A stretch of DNA of 26,719 bases from Solobacterium sp. UBA636 (GTDB lineage Bacteria; Bacillota_I; Bacilli_A; Erysipelotrichales; Erysipelotrichaceae). Made by a program: the position numbers and the translations under genes. Positions within the stretch are counted from its first letter, which is position 1; each line of letters begins with the position of its first letter. The notes below the pieces were generated by a model. That model worked only from the letters and a program-made list of their open reading frames with translations. It did no database searches and was not told the DNA's origin. The DNA lies in NCBI GenBank assembly GCA_002299675.1, contig DBOW01000086.1, positions 438 to 27,156 of the forward strand, in the 5' to 3' direction. Of the stretch, positions 1-8,692 are shown in pieces.

Positions 1-711
1 GAAATATTAAGCTGTACAAGGCAGACGGTGTCCAATTATGAAAGAGGTGTATCTGAACCAGATCTTGAAAGCATCAGAAAGATGGCTGATATTTTTAGCT
101 GCGACATTAATGAATTAATCAATGAAGAAAATAAAAAAGACAGGAAAATAATTGTCAATAGTCTTATCAGAACAATCGTTATTGAAACAGTCTGTCTTGT
201 TTTATATTTAATATCGCTGAGAATGTTTCCGGTATATTTTAATAATGCCTTATTGATTACAAGGATTATGGTTATACCTGCTGGTTTATATTTTCTGGGT
301 GTTTTTATAGGTGATGTATTAAGTTTCTATAATATTAAAATTAAGAATAATAAAATCAGGAAAGTCATAAGGATAATACTTATTGTGTTTCTGAGCGTTG
401 ATATCGTGATACTGATGCCAGCACTTATCTATAATCTCTATATTATGATTATGAAACTGATTAAGACGGGCAATATTTCTTTCAGTTTTAATGGCGGTCT
501 ATTCTATTACAGATTTGCCTATCCCTTTGTGATTATTAATATGAGATGCAGCTGGATATTTGCGTTAGTGGGTATTGGTATGAGATTGTCTAAAATGAAA
601 AAAGTTACAAATAATGAAAATAAATCGCAGAAAAATGATGAAAACATCTTGTATAAGAGTACTCCCCGGTATTATCATAGACACGTAAATGACTTTGACG
701 GAGAAAAGTAA
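1..711 (+). CDS. XRE-type HTH regulator with C-terminal membrane domain (5' truncated by window edge)
   Basis: The reading frame is open from base 1. The residues before the GTG at 28 (…CTRQTVSNYERG…) continue a Cro/C1-type helix-turn-helix, so that GTG is an internal Val codon and the real start lies outside the window. After the recognition helix comes the usual XRE ending (SEPDLESIRKMADIF, then DINELI). A charged linker follows, then about four hydrophobic segments, near residues 43-63, 78-98, 113-137 and 162-187 counted from base 28, and a basic hydrophilic tail. This HTH-plus-membrane layout is common in Firmicutes and suggests a membrane-anchored transcriptional regulator. The ligand and targets cannot be told. 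The stop (709-711) runs straight into the T-box leader of gltB, with no separate terminator visible. Confidence 0.75.
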   Translation, partial: EILSCTRQTVSNYERGVSEPDLESIRKMADIFSCDINELINEENKKDRKIIVNSLIRTIVIETVCLVLYLISLRMFPVYFNNALLITRIMVIPAGLYFLGVFIGDVLSFYNIKIKNNKIRKVIRIILIVFLSVDIVILMPALIYNLYIMIMKLIKTGNISFSFNGGLFYYRFAYPFVIINMRCSWIFALVGIGMRLSKMKKVTNNENKSQKNDENILYKSTPRYYHRHVNDFDGEK

Positions 712-939
712 CTAAAGACAAGGTTCAAGAAAGCTGACGGATGATGTGAGTCAGCACCAGACTTAAGTGAAAAGACCCTCTATCAGTTGCAACCCGAACT
801 AAGTAGGGAAGCCGGCATATCTTACGTTAGTAGAGAGAGGTTTGTTAGAACCTTGAAACAAGTGGCTAAAAGGCAAAACAGGTGGCACCGCGGATTATAT
901 TCGTCCTGACGATAGGATGATACTCTGCGGTGTTTTTTG
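705..939 (+). promoter_or_regulatory. T-box riboswitch with terminator, leader of glutamate synthase
   Basis: The conserved T-box core GGTGGCACCGCGG lies at 881-893. Bases 886-894 (CACCGCGGA) pair with 924-932 (TCTGCGGTG), nine pairs including one G-U, and six T follow at 933-938: an intrinsic terminator. The competing antiterminator can form from CAGG (879-882) with CCTG (905-908), plus AC (887-888) with GT (903-904), leaving UGGC (883-886) as the bulge that reads the tRNA 3' end. Upstream are a Stem I distal hairpin with a GNUG-like loop (733-738 with 750-755), a stem II-like helix (778-782 with 831-835), an F-box-like ACGTTA (824-829) and a stem III hairpin (838-842 with 849-853). A UGGC bulge fits tRNAs with discriminator G, which include Glu and Gln. 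A GAA (Glu) at 769-771 is a possible specifier, but AAG or AGA one or two bases on cannot be excluded. Confidence 0.88.
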
Positions 940-965
940 ATTATACGGATAAGGAGACAAAGAAG

Positions 966-3900
966 ATGAACACATTACTAGATGAAACTTATGAACATGA
1001 TAACTGTGGCATAGGAGCGGTGGTTTCCATTGAAGGCATCAAAACTCATAAAACAGTTGATGACGCTCTGCATATTGTTGAAAAACTGGACCATCGCGCA
1101 GGAAGAGATGGTGAAGGAACAACGGGAGATGGAGTTGGCATTCTGACTCAGATTCCAGATATACTGTTTAGAAAAGAAATAAAACTGCCTGAAGCCTATG
1201 GGGTGGGCATGTTCTTTTTCCCAGTCAGTGAAAAGAAAAGACGCCAGGACATGAAAATGTTTGAGACCATCTGTGATAAAGAGGGCCTGAAGTTTTTGAC
1301 ATGGCGTAAAGTTCCGGTAAATGAAAAGGTGATTTCCAAAAAAGCTCTGGACTCCTGTCCAGCTATATATCAGGCTTTTGTCTATAGTGAAGAAATTAAA
1401 AAAAGCGGCATTGAACTGGACCGTAAATTATATATCGTACGACGTATTTTTGAATCATCGGCTATTGATACCTATGTCTGCTCACTTTCCAGCCGGACTA
1501 TAGTCTATAAAGGCATGTTCCTGGTTGACCAGCTGAGAAAGTTCTATCTTGATCTGATGAACGAGGATTATAGCTCAGCTCTGGCTTTGGTACACTCCCG
1601 TTTTTCAACCAATACCAATCCATCGTGGATGCGTGCTCATCCTAACCGCTATATTATGCATAATGGTGAAATCAATACCATCAAGGGCAACAGCGGCAAG
1701 ATGCTCTCCCGTGAAGAAACAATGTACAGCGATATACTGAAAGATGATATTGAAAAAGTATATCCGGTAATTAATTCATCAGGTTCTGACTCAGCTATGC
1801 TTGATAATACCCTGGAATTTATGATGATGGCTGGAACACCACTGGAAGAGGCTGTGCTTAAACTGATACCAGAACCATGGCAGAACGAGGAAAATATTTC
1901 TAAGCAGAAAAAAGATTTTTATGAATACAATGCCACAATGATGGAACCATGGGATGGTCCCGCCAGCATTATCTTTTCAGATGGCGATATTATGGGTGCT
2001 GTACTTGACCGTAATGGCTTAAGACCATCAAGATACTATGTTACCGGTGACAATTATCTGATTCTTTCGTCTGAAGTTGGCGTACTTGATATTGAGAATG
2101 AAAACATTCTGAAGAAAGACAGACTTAAACCTGGAAGAATGCTGCTGGTAGATACTAAAGAAAAAAGAATTATTTCTGATGAAGAAATTAAAGATAAATA
2201 CTCATCTGAACATCCCTATGGCGAATGGCTAAAGACCAATATGATTAAACTTTCCGATCTGCCTTTGCCTAATAAGAAAACAATTGAATACTCAAAAGAT
2301 GAGATGCAGCATCTAAAGAAGATGTTTGATTATTCCTATGAAGATATCTATGACTATATCTACAAGATTGCGCTTAATGGCCAGGAAGCAGTTGTCTCCA
2401 TGGGGGCCGATATTCCTCTGGCTGTCATGTCTAAAAGACATCAGCCACTGTTCAACTATTTTAAACAGCTTTTTGCCCAGGTAACAAATCCGCCTATTGA
2501 TGCCATAAGAGAAAAGATTGTAACCTCTACTTCGGTATATCTTGGAAGGGATGGCAACCTTTTAAAGGATGAACCTCTCAACTGCCAGGTTCTAAAAATC
2601 AATAACCCGATTCTTTCTAACCTGGATATGCTTAAAATCCGCAATATTAAAAAAGACGGATTTAAAGTCTGTGATATTTCTATTCTTTACTATAAACATA
2701 CCCCAATGGAGAGGGTCTTGCAGAATCTTTTCAGAGAGGTTGACAAGGCACTCAAAAACAAAGCCAATATTATTGTACTGAGCGATAGGGGAGTAGACGA
2801 ATATCATGTACCGCTCCCATCTCTTCTGGCGGTATCGAGTGTTCATCAGTATCTTTTAAGAACTAAAAGAAGAATGTCCTGCGCACTGATTATCGAAACA
2901 GCTGAGCCAAAAGAAGTACACCATTATGCAACTCTGCTGGGCTATGGTGCCTCAGCCATAAACGGCTATCTGGCTCAGGATGTTATCCACGAACTGGTAG
3001 ATGAAGGAGTGCTTGACAAGGATTATTATGCAGCGGTTCATGATTATAATCTGGGTATTTTAAAGGGCATTGTCAAGATTGCCTCCAAGATGGGTATTTC
3101 TACTCTGCAGTCATATCTTGGCTCACAGAATTTCGAGGCAATCGGTATAGATGAAAAACTGGTTAAAGAACATTTTGGACAGACTATATCAAGAATTGGC
3201 GGTATTACACTTGATGATATTGAAAAAGACATGGATGAACTCCATGATTCTGTTTTTGATCCATTTGGCCTGAATGTTGATCTTATCGAAAGCTCAAGAG
3301 GAGAACATAGAAGCCGTGCCGGCAAGGAGGAACACCTTTATAATCCTGAAGTAATTCATTTATTACAGAAAGCTGTACGAAATGATGATTACGAAGCTTA
3401 TAAAGAGTACTCTAAGCTTGTTGACGATGAAGCGTCGAGAAGCCATTTGAGAGGTCTGATGGAATTTAACAGTGACAGAAAACCACTAAACATTGAGGAA
3501 GTAGAATCAGAATATGAAATAGTAAAACGGTTCAAGACTGGTGCCATGTCTTTTGGCTCACTGTCTCCTGAAGCTCACAGAACTCTGGCAATTGCGATGA
3601 ACAGACTTCACGGCAAGTCTAATTCGGGTGAAGGTGGTGAAGAGGAGGAAAGATATATTCCGATTAATGGGGATGATGCATCCAGCCATATTAAACAGGT
3701 AGCCTCAGGAAGGTTTGGCGTAACTTCAAGCTATCTAAATCACTGTGATGAAATACAGATAAAAATGGCTCAGGGAGCCAAACCGGGCGAAGGTGGACAG
3801 CTTCCAGGAGGAAAAGTTTATCCATGGGTGGCAAAAGCCAGACATTCAACTGCTGGTGTATCTTTAATATCGCCTCCGCCACATCACGATATTTACTCAA

Positions 3901-5453
3901 TCGAAGATCTGGCTGAACTGATCTATGATTTAAAATGTGCCAATGATAATGCCCGCATTTCCGTTAAGCTGGTATCACAGGCGGGTGTAGGAACAGTTGC
4001 CTCGGGTGTTGCCAAGGCGGGTTCGCAGGTAATCTTAATTTCCGGTTATGATGGCGGTACTGGTGCTGCGCCTAAAAACGCCATTTATAATGCCGGTCTT
4101 CCCTGGGAGCTTGGCTTATCCGAAACCCATCAGGCACTTCTTTCTAATGGCTTAAGAGATAAAGTAACACTGGAAACAGACGGCAAACTTATGACAGGAA
4201 GAGATGTAGTTATAGCCTCTTTACTGGGTGCGGAAGAATTTGGCTTTGCCAGTGCACCGCTGGTAACAATGGGATGCGTTATGATGAGAGTCTGCAACCT
4301 CGATACCTGTCCGGTTGGCATCACTACCCAAAATCCTGAGCTCAGGAAATATTTTGCCGGCAAGCCAGAACACGTAATGAACTTTATGCTTTATACCGCA
4401 AGACAGGTAAGAGAAATAATGGCTGAACTGGGATTCAGAAATATGAATGAAATGTGTGGCCATGTAGAAGTCTTAAAGAAAAAAGATTATGATAAAAATG
4501 ACCGCTTCTGTAAAATCAGTCTGGATAATATAATCGGCTACAATAAAGAGGAAACAGATGTAGCTGATAAACATCTTTATGATTTTAAATTAGATGAAAA
4601 ACTTGATTCAAAGCTGCTTAAAGAAGGACTGGAAAAAAATATAAAAAACAATAAAGCAGTTAAATTAAATATCAGAATCAAAAATACCGATAGAGCTTTT
4701 GGAACCCTGATTGGTTCCAGAATTACCAGAACTGGAATCAACTATAAGCCAAATACTTTTGTATTGAACACGGAAGGCTCAGCCGGCCAGTCTTTCGGAG
4801 CCTTTATTCCAAAAGGTTTAACACTCAATCTGCTGGGTGATGCCAACGACTATCTGGGCAAAGGCTTAAGTGGTGGAATTATTTCGGTTAAATGTCCGAA
4901 GGTTAAAGACTTCAAAGAAGATGACAATATAATCATTGGCAATGTTGCGATGTATGGGGCAACAGGAGGCGAGGCGTATATCAACGGCGTTTCAGGAGAA
5001 AGATTCTGTGTCAGAAACTCGGGTGCTGAGTGCGTAGTTGAAGGCTGTGGCGATCATGCACTGGAATATATGACTGGCGGTACGGTACTCATTCTCGGCA
5101 AGACCGGCAGAAATGTGGCAGCCGGAATGTCAGGTGGTGTGGCCTATATCTATGATGCAGATAATACTCTATATACCCGTTTAAACACTGAACTTGTAAA
5201 GATGGAATATATTATTGATAAAGCAGATAAAGAAAAGATTGTCTCACTGCTGGAAAATCATATTAAGTATACCGATTCAGCAAAAGCTAAATATATTCTT
5301 AAAAATATTGAAAACGAAATAAATAATTTCAAGACAGTTATTCCGGTTAAATACCGTGAAATGTTAAAAACCGTCAAGAAATTTGAAGCCATGGGCATGA
5401 AAGAAGAAGAGGCAAAACTTGAAGCCTTCGAATATATGAAAGGAGCAAACTGA
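966..5453 (+). CDS. gltB: Glutamate synthase (GOGAT), large subunit
   Basis: Makes two L-glutamate from glutamine and 2-oxoglutarate, with electrons supplied by the small subunit. The chosen start is ATG 966, nine bases after AAGGAG (951-956); the frame is open back to 930, but that lies inside the T-box terminator. The product is 1495 residues, the normal size. After a 13-residue propeptide comes the nucleophile Cys14 (DNCGIGAV) of the class II amidotransferase domain (to about 400). A central domain follows, then the FMN/synthase domain, starting near residue 850 with KTGAMSFGSLSPEAHR and PGEGGQLPGGKV. The 3Fe-4S cysteine cluster (CNLDTCPVG) is near 1108-1115, and a GXGXG beta-helix domain closes the protein. 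One oddity: the usual HRGA motif after the propeptide reads HRAG here. The stop overlaps gltD by one base. Regulation is by the T-box upstream. Confidence 0.97.
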   Translation: MNTLLDETYEHDNCGIGAVVSIEGIKTHKTVDDALHIVEKLDHRAGRDGEGTTGDGVGILTQIPDILFRKEIKLPEAYGVGMFFFPVSEKKRRQDMKMFETICDKEGLKFLTWRKVPVNEKVISKKALDSCPAIYQAFVYSEEIKKSGIELDRKLYIVRRIFESSAIDTYVCSLSSRTIVYKGMFLVDQLRKFYLDLMNEDYSSALALVHSRFSTNTNPSWMRAHPNRYIMHNGEINTIKGNSGKMLSREETMYSDILKDDIEKVYPVINSSGSDSAMLDNTLEFMMMAGTPLEEAVLKLIPEPWQNEENISKQKKDFYEYNATMMEPWDGPASIIFSDGDIMGAVLDRNGLRPSRYYVTGDNYLILSSEVGVLDIENENILKKDRLKPGRMLLVDTKEKRIISDEEIKDKYSSEHPYGEWLKTNMIKLSDLPLPNKKTIEYSKDEMQHLKKMFDYSYEDIYDYIYKIALNGQEAVVSMGADIPLAVMSKRHQPLFNYFKQLFAQVTNPPIDAIREKIVTSTSVYLGRDGNLLKDEPLNCQVLKINNPILSNLDMLKIRNIKKDGFKVCDISILYYKHTPMERVLQNLFREVDKALKNKANIIVLSDRGVDEYHVPLPSLLAVSSVHQYLLRTKRRMSCALIIETAEPKEVHHYATLLGYGASAINGYLAQDVIHELVDEGVLDKDYYAAVHDYNLGILKGIVKIASKMGISTLQSYLGSQNFEAIGIDEKLVKEHFGQTISRIGGITLDDIEKDMDELHDSVFDPFGLNVDLIESSRGEHRSRAGKEEHLYNPEVIHLLQKAVRNDDYEAYKEYSKLVDDEASRSHLRGLMEFNSDRKPLNIEEVESEYEIVKRFKTGAMSFGSLSPEAHRTLAIAMNRLHGKSNSGEGGEEEERYIPINGDDASSHIKQVASGRFGVTSSYLNHCDEIQIKMAQGAKPGEGGQLPGGKVYPWVAKARHSTAGVSLISPPPHHDIYSIEDLAELIYDLKCANDNARISVKLVSQAGVGTVASGVAKAGSQVILISGYDGGTGAAPKNAIYNAGLPWELGLSETHQALLSNGLRDKVTLETDGKLMTGRDVVIASLLGAEEFGFASAPLVTMGCVMMRVCNLDTCPVGITTQNPELRKYFAGKPEHVMNFMLYTARQVREIMAELGFRNMNEMCGHVEVLKKKDYDKNDRFCKISLDNIIGYNKEETDVADKHLYDFKLDEKLDSKLLKEGLEKNIKNNKAVKLNIRIKNTDRAFGTLIGSRITRTGINYKPNTFVLNTEGSAGQSFGAFIPKGLTLNLLGDANDYLGKGLSGGIISVKCPKVKDFKEDDNIIIGNVAMYGATGGEAYINGVSGERFCVRNSGAECVVEGCGDHALEYMTGGTVLILGKTGRNVAAGMSGGVAYIYDADNTLYTRLNTELVKMEYIIDKADKEKIVSLLENHIKYTDSAKAKYILKNIENEINNFKTVIPVKYREMLKTVKKFEAMGMKEEEAKLEAFEYMKGAN

Positions 5454-6892
5454 TGGGTGTAGCTGATGCATTTTTAAACGTCGAAAGACAGGAAAATAAA
5501 TCTCGGAGTGTTAAAGAAAGAATCAATGATTTTGAAGAATTTCATGAACCATTAAATCAGGAACTCAGAAAAAAACAGGCATCAAGATGCATGAACTGCG
5601 GAATTCCCTACTGTGGTTTTGGAAAGAATATTGAAGGCATGACAGTTGGCTGCCCCCTGCATAATCTGTGCCCGGAATTCAACGACGCCCTAAGCAAAGG
5701 TCAGTATGAACTGGCATTAAACAGACTTTTAAAAACCAATCCTTTCCCCGAATTCACATCCCGTGTCTGTCCCGCTCTGTGTGAAAAAGCCTGCGTTGAA
5801 GGATTAAACTTCAAACCAGTCACTACTAAAGACAATGAATTTGAAATAATTGAAAGAGGTTTCGCTGATGGCTTAATTAAGCCAAGAACCGACATTGGCA
5901 GAAATGGAAAAAAAGTAGCGGTTATTGGCTCTGGCCCAGCAGGACTTGCCTGTGCAAGTGAACTTAATATAAAGGGGTTTGAAGTAACAGTAATCGAAAA
6001 AGAAGATGACTTTGGCGGGCTTTTAATGTATGGCATTCCCAATATGAAACTGGAAAAACCAGTTATTAAAAGAAGGATAGATATATTAAAACAAGAAGGT
6101 ATTAATTTTATCTGCAGCACAAACATTGATTCCAAAGAAAAAGGTGATGAACTGCTCAAAAAATATGATGGAGTAGTTCTGGCTTGTGGAAGTCAGGTTC
6201 CAAGAAGCCTTGGAGTAGAAAACGAAGATGCAGCAGGTATCTATTTTGCGGTAGATTTCTTAACCAAAACTACCAGAAGCATCAAGAACAGTATTCCCTA
6301 TGAAATAAACGCAAAGGACAAAAATGTTGTCATAGTTGGTGGTGGTGATACAGGAAATGACTGCGTGGGAACCTGTATCAGAATGGGCTGCAAATCTGTG
6401 ATACAGCTTGAAATGATGAGCGAACCTCCACTTAGCAGAACTGCAGATAATCCATGGCCACTATGGCCTCTGGTAAAGAAGACAGATTATGGCCAGGAAG
6501 AATCAATAGAAATATTCGGAAAGGATCCAAGAATCTACAATACAACCGTCAACAGGATTATTACGGATGAAAACAATAAACTTCAGGCTATTGAGACGGT
6601 TAAAGTATTCAGAGAAAACGGCAGATTTGTCAAAGATGAAAAAAGTATTAAAAGACTAAACTGCGATTTACTGTTTATTGCGGCCGGCTTTGTAGATTTT
6701 AATGATGACATTAAAAAAGCATTTGGTCTGGTGAGCGAAAGAGGAAAAGCTGTAAATAATAATTATCAGATAAAAGATAAACTGTTCGTCTGTGGCGACA
6801 TGGCCAGTGGCCAGTCTCTGGTAGTCAAGGCCATGGCTTCGGGACTTGAATGCGCAAAGTCTGTAAATAAGTATTTAATGGATATAGAATAG
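5453..6892 (+). CDS. gltD: Glutamate synthase, small (NADPH-oxidising) subunit
   Basis: Passes electrons from NAD(P)H through FAD and 4Fe-4S centres to the FMN of GltB. The ATG shares its A with the gltB stop (TGATG), so the two are translationally coupled and made in equal amounts. The product is 479 residues, normal for GltD. The N-terminal iron-sulfur region has Cys46, 49, 54, 67 and 73 (CMNCGIPYC, then CPLHNLC) and a second set near 107-116 (CPALCEKAC). A first Rossmann motif (VIGSGPAGLA) lies near 157 and a second (VVGGGDTGNDC) near 295. The C-terminal CGDMASGQSLVVKAM is the usual FAD-binding end. No terminator is visible after the stop; the rpiR-type promoter starts within about 14 bases. 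Confidence 0.97.
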   Translation: MGVADAFLNVERQENKSRSVKERINDFEEFHEPLNQELRKKQASRCMNCGIPYCGFGKNIEGMTVGCPLHNLCPEFNDALSKGQYELALNRLLKTNPFPEFTSRVCPALCEKACVEGLNFKPVTTKDNEFEIIERGFADGLIKPRTDIGRNGKKVAVIGSGPAGLACASELNIKGFEVTVIEKEDDFGGLLMYGIPNMKLEKPVIKRRIDILKQEGINFICSTNIDSKEKGDELLKKYDGVVLACGSQVPRSLGVENEDAAGIYFAVDFLTKTTRSIKNSIPYEINAKDKNVVIVGGGDTGNDCVGTCIRMGCKSVIQLEMMSEPPLSRTADNPWPLWPLVKKTDYGQEESIEIFGKDPRIYNTTVNRIITDENNKLQAIETVKVFRENGRFVKDEKSIKRLNCDLLFIAAGFVDFNDDIKKAFGLVSERGKAVNNNYQIKDKLFVCGDMASGQSLVVKAMASGLECAKSVNKYLMDIE

Positions 6893-6905
6893 GCTGACTC
6901 TTTGT

Positions 6906-6934
6906 TTGTTTAAATACTAATTTATAGCTATAAT
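6906..6934 (+). promoter_or_regulatory. Sigma-A-type promoter of the RpiR-family gene
   Basis: TTGTTT (6906-6911), a 17-base spacer and a perfect TATAAT (6929-6934). The expected transcription start is near 6941. The ATG at 6933, which would lengthen the downstream gene, lies inside the -10 box, so translation must begin at 6966. Confidence 0.65.
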
Positions 6935-6965
6935 GGTTTTATTGACGTTCAGGGGATGGGATAAG

Positions 6966-7733
6966 ATGAAGCTGTTTTACAATTTGCTGTATCTGAAAAC
7001 TTATAACAAAAAAGGAAGCATAGAATCGAATATATCAGAAGCTGTTCTGGATATGGTATTTTCTGATGAGGATATAAACATTAAAAATGTTGCACAGAGA
7101 GCCAATGTATCAATGGCTTCAATTTCTGCGTTTGTCAGAAAACTTGGCTATAATAATTTTAAGTCGCTGACAGGAGATCTCAGGAATATTAAGAACGAAT
7201 ATTCTTATCGGGTAATTGAGGACAAGAAAGAATACACTTCGACTGATGATCTTTTTGAACAGTTAGAGAAAAGTGAGGAACAGATTTTCGAAGCGCTGCA
7301 AAAGGCTAATAGTCAGGAAAAATATCTTAAAGCCGCTGCAATGCTGCTTAATGCCATTAAAATAGTTTTTGTGGGTGGTATCAGGCCTCAAATGGCCAGT
7401 TTTCTGGAGATGGAACTTCTAAGAATCGGAAAAAGCTGTATAAATTATATTAGCCCAATTGACCAGGAAGATGAACTAAAGCGCTGTTTAGATAACGAAA
7501 ATGTCTGTCTGGTGGTTTTTGATATTGATGATGACAAAAAAGTAACATCTTATCTGATAAATTACATTCGGCAGATAAAAGATGTAATATATTTCAGCAA
7601 TAATAATTTTAATACACGCAATTGCGAACTGTGTTTCGACATAAATGCTGCAGGACTTCCCTATAGAATGATTCAAAGCGACATAGCGTTAAGAAGACTT
7701 ATAGCGCTTATCAGGAATCTGTATAAGCATTAA
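6966..7733 (+). CDS. RpiR/MurR-type transcriptional regulator (HTH plus degenerate SIS domain)
   Basis: The start at ATG 6966 is preceded by a GGGATGGGA stretch and lies downstream of the promoter at 6906-6934, giving 255 residues, somewhat shorter than typical RpiR proteins (about 280). The N-terminal third is an HTH_6 domain: INIKNVAQRANVSMASISAFVRKLGY, in which short segments match the family pattern of a helix ending in V(S/T)xATVxRFxRKLGF. The C-terminal half keeps the SIS start (IKIVFVGG near 121-128) and the alpha/beta pattern, but the phosphosugar-binding Ser/Thr loops are poorly conserved, so ligand binding is uncertain. It stands alone between gltD and a small ORF. RpiR proteins usually sense phosphosugars, so the amino-sugar genes 1.6 kb away are possible targets, but nothing in the sequence proves it. 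Confidence 0.82.
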   Translation: MKLFYNLLYLKTYNKKGSIESNISEAVLDMVFSDEDINIKNVAQRANVSMASISAFVRKLGYNNFKSLTGDLRNIKNEYSYRVIEDKKEYTSTDDLFEQLEKSEEQIFEALQKANSQEKYLKAAAMLLNAIKIVFVGGIRPQMASFLEMELLRIGKSCINYISPIDQEDELKRCLDNENVCLVVFDIDDDKKVTSYLINYIRQIKDVIYFSNNNFNTRNCELCFDINAAGLPYRMIQSDIALRRLIALIRNLYKH

Positions 7734-7847
7734 TTTCATGAATCGTAAAATGTTTTAAAAAGACCGAAATTTTTATTGCCTGAAGGATGATAGAATGTTC
7801 CTGAGGAAGTGGGATAAATATGCTTAATAATTTTTGGAAGTATTTAT

Positions 7848-8030
7848 TTGGTACGGGTTGCTGGGATGTTAATAATAATTAATTTTATTTTTACCGTGCT
7901 GGGTTCTATTAATCTCTGTCTATGTTTATATGATCTGATGATTAATGATTATGAAGCTATGTTTATCCCTTTTTTGTTTATGCTTGTATCTTTTGTGGTG
8001 GTTTTCATCTGCCGAAGAAAAGAAGAATAA
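7848..8030 (+). CDS. Small two-helix membrane protein, possible (start uncertain)
   Basis: This 60-residue reading frame has two hydrophobic stretches (about residues 8-29 and 39-54) ending in a basic CRRKEE tail, the pattern of a small membrane protein. A TTG start at 7848 has GGAAG seven bases upstream; the first ATG in frame is 7866 but has no spaced ribosome site. In another frame a better start exists: ATG 7820 with GAGGAAG upstream, but it stops after 20 codons at 7880. This raises the chance that a single-base change has split the N-terminus from the body. I do not recognise a family. It could equally be unexpressed. Confidence 0.4.
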   Translation: MVRVAGMLIIINFIFTVLGSINLCLCLYDLMINDYEAMFIPFLFMLVSFVVVFICRRKEE

Positions 8031-8032
8031 AA

Positions 8033-8054
8033 ATGGTCACCATAGGGTGGCCAT
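8033..8054 (-). terminator. Intrinsic terminator of the HAD gene
   Basis: ATGGTCACC (8033-8041) and GGTGGCCAT (8046-8054) form a nine-pair stem (one G-U) with a four-base loop. On the minus strand it is followed by ATTTTTATT, a proper U-run. On the plus strand the tail is weak, so it mainly ends the minus-strand operon. The stem overlaps the HAD stop codon by one base. Confidence 0.75.
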
Positions 8055-8692
8055 TAGAATATATTTAGAAGTTCGCCGATATTTGAAATGGTAGTTACAT
8101 CATCATGAACATCACCATTTCTTGAAACATAAACTGGATATAGTCCGGCATTCCTTGATCCTTCAATATCAATGCGGTAGTTGTCGCCAATGTAGGCACA
8201 TTCCTCAGGCTTTAAATTAAGCTGTCCACAGACATAATGATAGATTTCGGGATCTGGCTTGTTTACATGAAATTCTCCTGAGACCAGGGAATAGTCCAGG
8301 AGGTCATAGATATTGATGGTTTCCATCTTTCTTCTTTGTGATATTTTGTTTCCATTGGAAAGAACTGCCAGCTTATATTTTTCTTTTAGCTTAGTAAGAG
8401 TTTCCCTGACGTCGGGGTAAAGATAGGCAACCTTGCCTGATTCGTTTGACCACGAAGCTGACAGTTCTTCTGGAGTGGGATTATTAAATTTATATTTGTC
8501 CTTCCACATCTGGAAAGTTATGTCTCTTGATACTTCTCCGTTTTTATCCCAGAGGATAATATCTTTCACCATACAGCTGATAAGGTTTTTGTCAGCTGTT
8601 ACTTTAGAGAATTCTCTTTCCAGCATTTCTGAAAATGCTCTTTGTCTGTCAATTAGAGTATTGTCCAGATCGAATATTAAAGCCCTGATCAT
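8054..8692 (-). CDS. HAD-superfamily hydrolase (subclass IA, YjjG-like phosphatase)
   Basis: A 212-residue haloacid-dehalogenase-type phosphatase. Motif I is FDLDNTL with nucleophile Asp8 and Asp10. A helical cap follows (about 15-85), then motif II (VLSNGN, near 115), the motif III lysine (NKPDPEIY, near 144) and motif IV (YIGDNYRIDIEG, near 167). The motif spacing and NKPDPEIF-like block match subclass IA enzymes that remove phosphate from small metabolites such as nucleotides or sugar phosphates; the substrate cannot be read from sequence. Its ATG shares a base with the stop of the membrane protein gene upstream (TGATG), so the two are translationally coupled. A terminator follows at once. 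Confidence 0.9.
   Translation of the reverse strand: MIRALIFDLDNTLIDRQRAFSEMLEREFSKVTADKNLISCMVKDIILWDKNGEVSRDITFQMWKDKYKFNNPTPEELSASWSNESGKVAYLYPDVRETLTKLKEKYKLAVLSNGNKISQRRKMETINIYDLLDYSLVSGEFHVNKPDPEIYHYVCGQLNLKPEECAYIGDNYRIDIEGSRNAGLYPVYVSRNGDVHDDVTTISNIGELLNIF

Noticed and set aside
719..855. Long-range pairing AAGGTTC (720-726 region) with GAACCTT (848-854 region) as the closing stem of the T-box
   Set aside because: Seven pairs are possible, but the right arm is better used in the local stem III hairpin (838-842 with 849-853), which fits the T-box layout.
5701..6159. 152-codon minus-strand frame inside gltD
   Set aside because: It is the antisense shadow of a fully convincing gltD; Ser/Leu/Phe-rich composition typical of such shadows.
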